NCBI RefSeq assembly: GCF_900172225.1
Contig: NZ_FWFO01000001.1
Location: 1,240,001-1,304,000 of the forward strand
DNA: 64,000 bases
Origin: Falsiruegeria litorea R37
GTDB lineage: Bacteria > Pseudomonadota > Alphaproteobacteria > Rhodobacterales > Rhodobacteraceae
Direction: 5' to 3'
The notes beneath the pieces are model-generated. The model was not told where the DNA came from. It searched no databases and saw only the letters and a list, made by a program, of their open reading frames with translations. The translations under genes and the position numbers were made by a program. This document shows positions 60,184-64,000 of this stretch, in pieces; the first letter of the stretch is position 1; each line of letters begins with the position of its first letter.

Positions 60184-61161
60184 TCAGTCCGGCGCAGGTG
60201 TGCGCCAGTTCAAAAGATGCGTTGTATGGCTCCCATCCAAACCGCGCAGGGGGCCGCGTGTCTGGTCTGAAAACGAAAAATTGGCGTCGGTGCCGATCAT
60301 CAGGCGGGTGGCGTCCGAGATTCGGATCTCCTCGGGGCCGGCCAGGTTTGCGATGCGGGCGGCCTTGTTGACGACGGTGCCAAAGAAGTCTGCGCCGGTG
60401 TCGATGACCTCGCCTGTGTGCAGGCCGATGCGGATCTGGATGCGGGGTTCGGCGGCTGTGTTCTGCATGCCAAGCTGGATCTCTTGCGCGCAGGTCATTG
60501 CGGCGCGGGCCGAGGTGAAGGTGCACATGGTGCCGTCGCCCAGGGATTTGATCATCCGCCCGCCGTTGACCTCGACGCAGGCCCTGACCATTTCGATGTG
60601 CTCGCCCACACATCGGCTCCATGTGATGTCCCCTACGGTTTCGGCGATCACCGAAGAGCCCACGATGTCGGTGAACATGACCGTGGCGACGCCGCTTTGG
60701 CCCTGCATCACGTTATCGGCGCGGGCGGCTTCGATCAGATCGTCCAGCGCGTGATGGTCGGCGCCCATCTTGTCCATGTTGGGCAGCGGGTTCGAGACAT
60801 GCAGTTGAACCATGCGCCAATTGCCTTCCTCCAGATGCAGGACAAAGGTGAAGCGATGCAGGAATTGGCTGGCGGTGTTGGGAAACGTCAAGGTTGCCAG
60901 ACAATGCGCCCAGGCCACGTCGCCGCATTCGAACGCCTCAAGCGCGTGCTCCTCCCAATCATAGTCGGGAATTTCCCGCACATGCTCGCCAAAACCCTGC
61001 CGAAACAGCTGCCCTGACCAGCTTTCGCCTTCGGCCGAACCCTGATAGCGAAGGTGTTCGGATCGCGAGAGCATGTTGGTCAACGTGTCCCCATCTTTGC
61101 GATGAACGGCTTTGTTCCACCTGCGGACAACGGCGAGCACTTCGTGAGAGGGGCGGATCAT
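60184..61161 (-). CDS. Class III adenylate cyclase with SnoaL/NTF2-like N-terminus (fourth in series)
   Basis: This protein has about 325 residues. ATG 61161 overlaps the upstream stop as ATGA; GTG 61170 would add three residues. The N-terminal part (about 1-145) is SnoaL/NTF2-like, ending in WRMVQLHVSNPLPN. The C-terminal cyclase domain has the first metal Asp in VMFTDIVGSS, Lys and second Asp in MIKSLGDGTM, the adenine-selecting Asp in GADFFGTVVN, and Asn/Arg in VVNKAARI. All catalytic residues are therefore present and adenylate specificity is expected. No TM helix is seen, so it is cytosolic. It is the last of four paralogous genes. Confidence 0.88.
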   Translation of the reverse strand: MIRPSHEVLAVVRRWNKAVHRKDGDTLTNMLSRSEHLRYQGSAEGESWSGQLFRQGFGEHVREIPDYDWEEHALEAFECGDVAWAHCLATLTFPNTASQFLHRFTFVLHLEEGNWRMVQLHVSNPLPNMDKMGADHHALDDLIEAARADNVMQGQSGVATVMFTDIVGSSVIAETVGDITWSRCVGEHIEMVRACVEVNGGRMIKSLGDGTMCTFTSARAAMTCAQEIQLGMQNTAAEPRIQIRIGLHTGEVIDTGADFFGTVVNKAARIANLAGPEEIRISDATRLMIGTDANFSFSDQTRGPLRGLDGSHTTHLLNWRTPAPD

Positions 61162-62132
61162 GTCTGCCACTCCAACTTGTGGATCAGGTGTTCGCCATCC
61201 AGCCCTTTGAGGGGAACTGAAAGGGGCTCGGTAAAGGTGAATTTGGCAGTTCCCACCATGGTGCGGGTGGCGTGAGAGACACGGATTTCATCGGGGCCGC
61301 TGATCGCGGCCACTCTGGCAGTTTTGTTGACAACGGTGCCAAAGAAATCCTTGCCGGAATGAACAACATCACCTGTATGCGCGCCGATGCGGACGCTCAG
61401 TCGAGGTTCTTGATGACCCCGGGCAAGTGTTTGCTGGATCGACATTGCTGCCTGCAAAGCCACGGTCGCTGATGGGAAGACCGACATCGTACCGTCGCCC
61501 AGAGATTTGACAAGCTGGCCGCTGTGCTTGGTGACGCAACCCTCGATCATGGTCAAATGGCGTTGAACAATCTCTGTCCAGCGGCGGTCGCCCAGTGTCG
61601 CGGCAAGGGTGGTTGAATCGGTGATGTCGGTGAACACGACCGTGACGATATCGGTGTGGGTTTCCGGCAGGTCCGAGATCGAAGCCAAGGCGGCTAATTC
61701 ATCCAGCGCCCGGTGTTCAACGCCATGCGTGTCGGCGTTAGGTTTGCCGACCGAGGCATGGCGGTGGAGGATTTTCCAGGCGCCGTCTTCCATCGTGAAG
61801 ATCAGGGTGAAGCGAAAATCGACGGGGATGGGATTGCCTTGCAACTCGATGCTGCGTTCGAATATGGCCCAGCCGATGTCGCCCGCCTCGAAGGCTTCAC
61901 CGTGGGTTTCCTCGTCCACCAGAAAGGCAGGGGCTTCGTTGAAATGTGCCTCAAGCCCGTCGCGCAGGGAATTGCCACTCCACCGCTCGTTCGGGGCTGT
62001 GCCGATGAACCGCAATTTGGCCGAGCGCGACAACAGGTTGCGCATCGCCTTGCCATCGCGTTGGCGGACCGCACGAAAGAAGCGCCGGGCCACGGCTTCG
62101 AGTTCGGGCGAGGGGGTGAAGGGGTCGCTCAT
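61158..62132 (-). CDS. Class III adenylate cyclase with SnoaL/NTF2-like N-terminus (third in series)
   Basis: This 324-residue paralogue starts MSDPFTPSPELEAVARRF at ATG 62132, overlapping the previous stop by four bases. The SnoaL/NTF2-like part ends in WKILHRHASVGKPN. Catalytic motifs are VVFTDITDST, LVKSLGDGTM, KDFFGTVVN and VVNKTARV, so all metal, base-selecting and transition-state residues remain. The start motif DPFTPSPEL is shared with the second gene, showing that duplication included the N-terminus. Confidence 0.88.
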   Translation of the reverse strand: MSDPFTPSPELEAVARRFFRAVRQRDGKAMRNLLSRSAKLRFIGTAPNERWSGNSLRDGLEAHFNEAPAFLVDEETHGEAFEAGDIGWAIFERSIELQGNPIPVDFRFTLIFTMEDGAWKILHRHASVGKPNADTHGVEHRALDELAALASISDLPETHTDIVTVVFTDITDSTTLAATLGDRRWTEIVQRHLTMIEGCVTKHSGQLVKSLGDGTMSVFPSATVALQAAMSIQQTLARGHQEPRLSVRIGAHTGDVVHSGKDFFGTVVNKTARVAAISGPDEIRVSHATRTMVGTAKFTFTEPLSVPLKGLDGEHLIHKLEWQT

Positions 62133-63103
62133 GCGCGCCACTCCAGCCTGTGGATCAGATGCTCGCCTTCGAGCCCCTTCAAAGAAACCGATACGGGGTC
62201 GCCAAAGGCAAAGTCCGCGTTGCCGCCGACCATGGCGCGTGTGGGGTCTGATACGCGGATTTCTTCGGGCGCGGCAGCGGCGGCCACGCGGGCGGCGGTG
62301 TTGACCACCATGCCGATGTAATCGCCGTCGCGTTCCACGACGTCGCCGGTGTGGATGCCGACCCGGACCCTCAGGTGCGGTTCCTGGGTTTGGTCTTGCA
62401 TCTTTTGTTGAATGCGGGTGGCGGCACTCAGCGCGGCAGAGGCCGAGGCGAAGGACGACAGGGTGCCATCGCCCAGCGATTTGACCAGGGTGCCGCCATG
62501 TGCTGCGACCGCCGCGTCAGTCTCGGCCATGTGGGTCTGGACGATGCTGTTCCAGGTGGCATCGCCGGTGGCGGCGGCCAGGGCGGTGCTGTCGACGATG
62601 TCGGTGAACATGACCGAGGCGATGCCGGTGTGCCCAAGGTCCAACGTCTCGGACTGTAGCGAGGCGGTCAGCTCTTCGATGCTGCGCGAGGTGTATCCCA
62701 TTGCCTCAATATTGGGTTTGGGGTTGGAGTTGTGGACATGCACGATGCGCCAGACGGCGTTTTCGAGGGCAAATATGAACGTGTTGCGGAACGCGACGCT
62801 CTTGTCGGCGTCGGGGGCGATGATGGTCATCGTCGCGAGCGCCCAGCCAAAGGTTCCGGCCTCGTAAGCGGTGACTTCGAGGTTTTCGGGAACCAGAACC
62901 GCCTGATCGTCGCAGAAGGCGGCAAAAGTCTTGTGAAAGTCGGGTTCGGTCAGCAGTTCGCCCTCGTCCGAGCCGACATAGGTGATTGCGGCGGACTGCG
63001 AGAAGAGGTTGATCACCGGCTGTGTCTGGCGTGCCGCATAGGCGTTGAGCCAGCGTTTGGCGATTGCGGCCAGTTCGGGCGAGGGGGTGAAGGGATCGGT
63101 CAT
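62129..63103 (-). CDS. Class III adenylate cyclase with SnoaL/NTF2-like N-terminus (second in series)
   Basis: This 324-residue paralogue starts MTDPFTPSPELAAIAKRW at ATG 63103 (ATGA overlap). The SnoaL/NTF2-like part ends in WRIVHVHNSNPKPN. The cyclase domain has VMFTDIVDST, LVKSLGDGTL, GDYIGMVVN and VVNTAARV, complete for catalysis. It differs from its neighbours mainly in the N-terminal half, which may sense a different ligand. Confidence 0.88.
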   Translation of the reverse strand: MTDPFTPSPELAAIAKRWLNAYAARQTQPVINLFSQSAAITYVGSDEGELLTEPDFHKTFAAFCDDQAVLVPENLEVTAYEAGTFGWALATMTIIAPDADKSVAFRNTFIFALENAVWRIVHVHNSNPKPNIEAMGYTSRSIEELTASLQSETLDLGHTGIASVMFTDIVDSTALAAATGDATWNSIVQTHMAETDAAVAAHGGTLVKSLGDGTLSSFASASAALSAATRIQQKMQDQTQEPHLRVRVGIHTGDVVERDGDYIGMVVNTAARVAAAAAPEEIRVSDPTRAMVGGNADFAFGDPVSVSLKGLEGEHLIHRLEWRA

Positions 63104-64000
63104 GTCTGCCACACCAGCAAGTGGGTCGTATGCCGACCCTCTAACCCTTTGAGGTCAAAATCCTTTGAGCCGGAAAAGACGAATCCTTTGGTGTTTCCGG
63201 CGATCAGCCGTGTCGTGTCGGAGACCCGGATTTCCTGCGCCTGTGCGGTGGCAGTGATGCGGGCGGCCTTGTTGACCACAGTGCCGAAAAAGTCGTCTTG
63301 GGCCTGCATCACCTCGCCTGTGTGGATGCCGATGCGCACGGACAGGTGGGGCTCCTGGGTGTCGCTTTCCAGTGCGGATTGTATCTGTGTGGCTGCGCTC
63401 AGACAGGCGCGGGCGGACGGGAACGACGACATGGTGCCATCGCCCAGGGATTTGACGAATTGGCCGTCATGTTCGGTGACGATGGCCCGGATCATGTCGA
63501 AATGGGCTGCAATGATGGGCGACCAGGCGCGGTCGCCAAGGGCCGAGGCCAGCGCCGATGATCCGACGATATCGGTAAACATGATCGAGGCGAGGCCTTC
63601 GGTTTGGTCCAAAGCAAACCCGTCTTTTACGGCGGCGACGAGGTCTGCGATGGCGGGTTGCTCGACGCCGGTGAAATCCTCGTTCGGCGTGGGCACGGAC
63701 CCGTGGCGGTGGACGATCTTCCACGCGCCGTCTTCGAGTGTGAGGATCAGCGTGGTGCGGACCAGAAAGGAACGGTCCGGATGGGTTTCGAACGCAATCT
63801 CATGGGTAAGGCAAGCCCAGCCGGTGTTGCCGTTTTCATAGGCCTCGGCGAAATGCTCGACATGCTTGGTTACAGAGGGGATTGCCCCAAAGAACGCGCC
63901 GACACCCTCTTGTACGGCATGACCTGACCAGATTTCGTCTTCGGCGGTTCCGAAGAAAAGCAGATGATCCTCTTTGGTCATCAGGTTGCGCAGGTCATTG
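63100..64000 (-). CDS. Class III adenylate cyclase with SnoaL/NTF2-like N-terminus (first in series, 5' end outside window)
   Basis: The open frame continues to base 64000 without a certain start. The codons just inside the edge (NDLRNLMTKEDHL) align with internal positions of the paralogues (MRNLLSRSAKL), so the gene begins beyond the window and about 30-35 N-terminal residues are missing. WKIVHRHGSVPTPN closes the SnoaL-like part. Catalytic motifs IMFTDIVGSS, FVKSLGDGTM, DDFFGTVVN and VVNKAARI are all intact. Its stop overlaps the next cyclase start by four bases. Confidence 0.85.
   Translation of the reverse strand, partial: NDLRNLMTKEDHLLFFGTAEDEIWSGHAVQEGVGAFFGAIPSVTKHVEHFAEAYENGNTGWACLTHEIAFETHPDRSFLVRTTLILTLEDGAWKIVHRHGSVPTPNEDFTGVEQPAIADLVAAVKDGFALDQTEGLASIMFTDIVGSSALASALGDRAWSPIIAAHFDMIRAIVTEHDGQFVKSLGDGTMSSFPSARACLSAATQIQSALESDTQEPHLSVRIGIHTGEVMQAQDDFFGTVVNKAARITATAQAQEIRVSDTTRLIAGNTKGFVFSGSKDFDLKGLEGRHTTHLLVWQT

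Noticed and set aside
1-64000. CRISPR array, prophage or insertion sequence
   Set aside because: No regularly spaced direct repeats, no transposase or phage structural genes, and no terminal inverted repeats were seen.

Overview
The window reads as a chromosomal segment of a GC-rich alphaproteobacterium, most likely a marine member of the Rhodobacterales (Roseobacter group). The reasons are the gene content (split pqiA plus pqiB/pqiC, psd-pssA, TTT-type and peptide ABC uptake operons, a DoeA-like ectoine hydrolase, SqdB, a TelA/XpaC cluster), dense ATGA-overlapping operons, and short G+C-rich intergenic hairpins. I see no rRNA, CRISPR array, complete insertion sequence or prophage. One tRNA (Gly, anticodon TCC) is present. 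No species is claimed.

Layout. 1-4141: a DUF6502 gene cut by the window edge, divergent from a three-gene operon of a stand-alone amino-acid adenylation protein, a membrane FAD/NAD(P) reductase and an enoyl-CoA hydratase. The first two together look like a split version of the fungal TmpL redox protein. 4246-7210: photolyase, then psd-pssA for phosphatidylethanolamine synthesis. 7443-11687: a Pqi-type lipid transport operon with an unusually long PqiB. 11951-19814: a divergent locus with a ComA-type (phosphosulfolactate synthase family) enzyme and a tripartite tricarboxylate transporter on one side, and MarR regulator, sulfatase, metallo-beta-lactamase-fold hydrolase and FAH-family enzyme on the other, separated by two tandem palindromes. 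I regard this as the best candidate for an undescribed (probably organosulfur) catabolic system.

19947-30192: tRNA-Gly, an ABC exporter, a BON-LysM protein, an orphan immunity-like gene, an acyl-CoA synthetase with an HSL-type hydrolase, an exported amidohydrolase, and an alpha/beta hydrolase divergent from an AraC regulator. 30229-43630 (all minus): a phosphodiesterase, a complete peptide ABC importer with a CocE-type peptidase, a tightly overlapped glycerate kinase-dtd-sugar kinase-nitroreductase operon, and an N-demethylase-like flavoprotein.

43773-50463: a minus-strand cluster of zinc-ribbon, CPCC, cytochrome b561, SPFH/GYF, DUF2927, TelA, XpaC and a 29-residue membrane peptide, resembling a membrane-stress module. 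50546-52036: RluB-type pseudouridine synthase and TadA. 52502-58424: outer-membrane barrel, BcsB-like protein and processive GT2 synthase, convergent with a UDP-sulfoquinovose synthase; together they could make and export a sulfonated polysaccharide. 58996-64000: an ectoine-hydrolase-like gene downstream of four tandem, translationally coupled class III adenylate cyclases with SnoaL/NTF2-like N-termini, the last cut by the window edge.

Four copies of an intergenic double-hairpin repeat with a shared GGGCGGGAG core are scattered through the window. All functional calls rest on reading motifs by eye; no database search was run.
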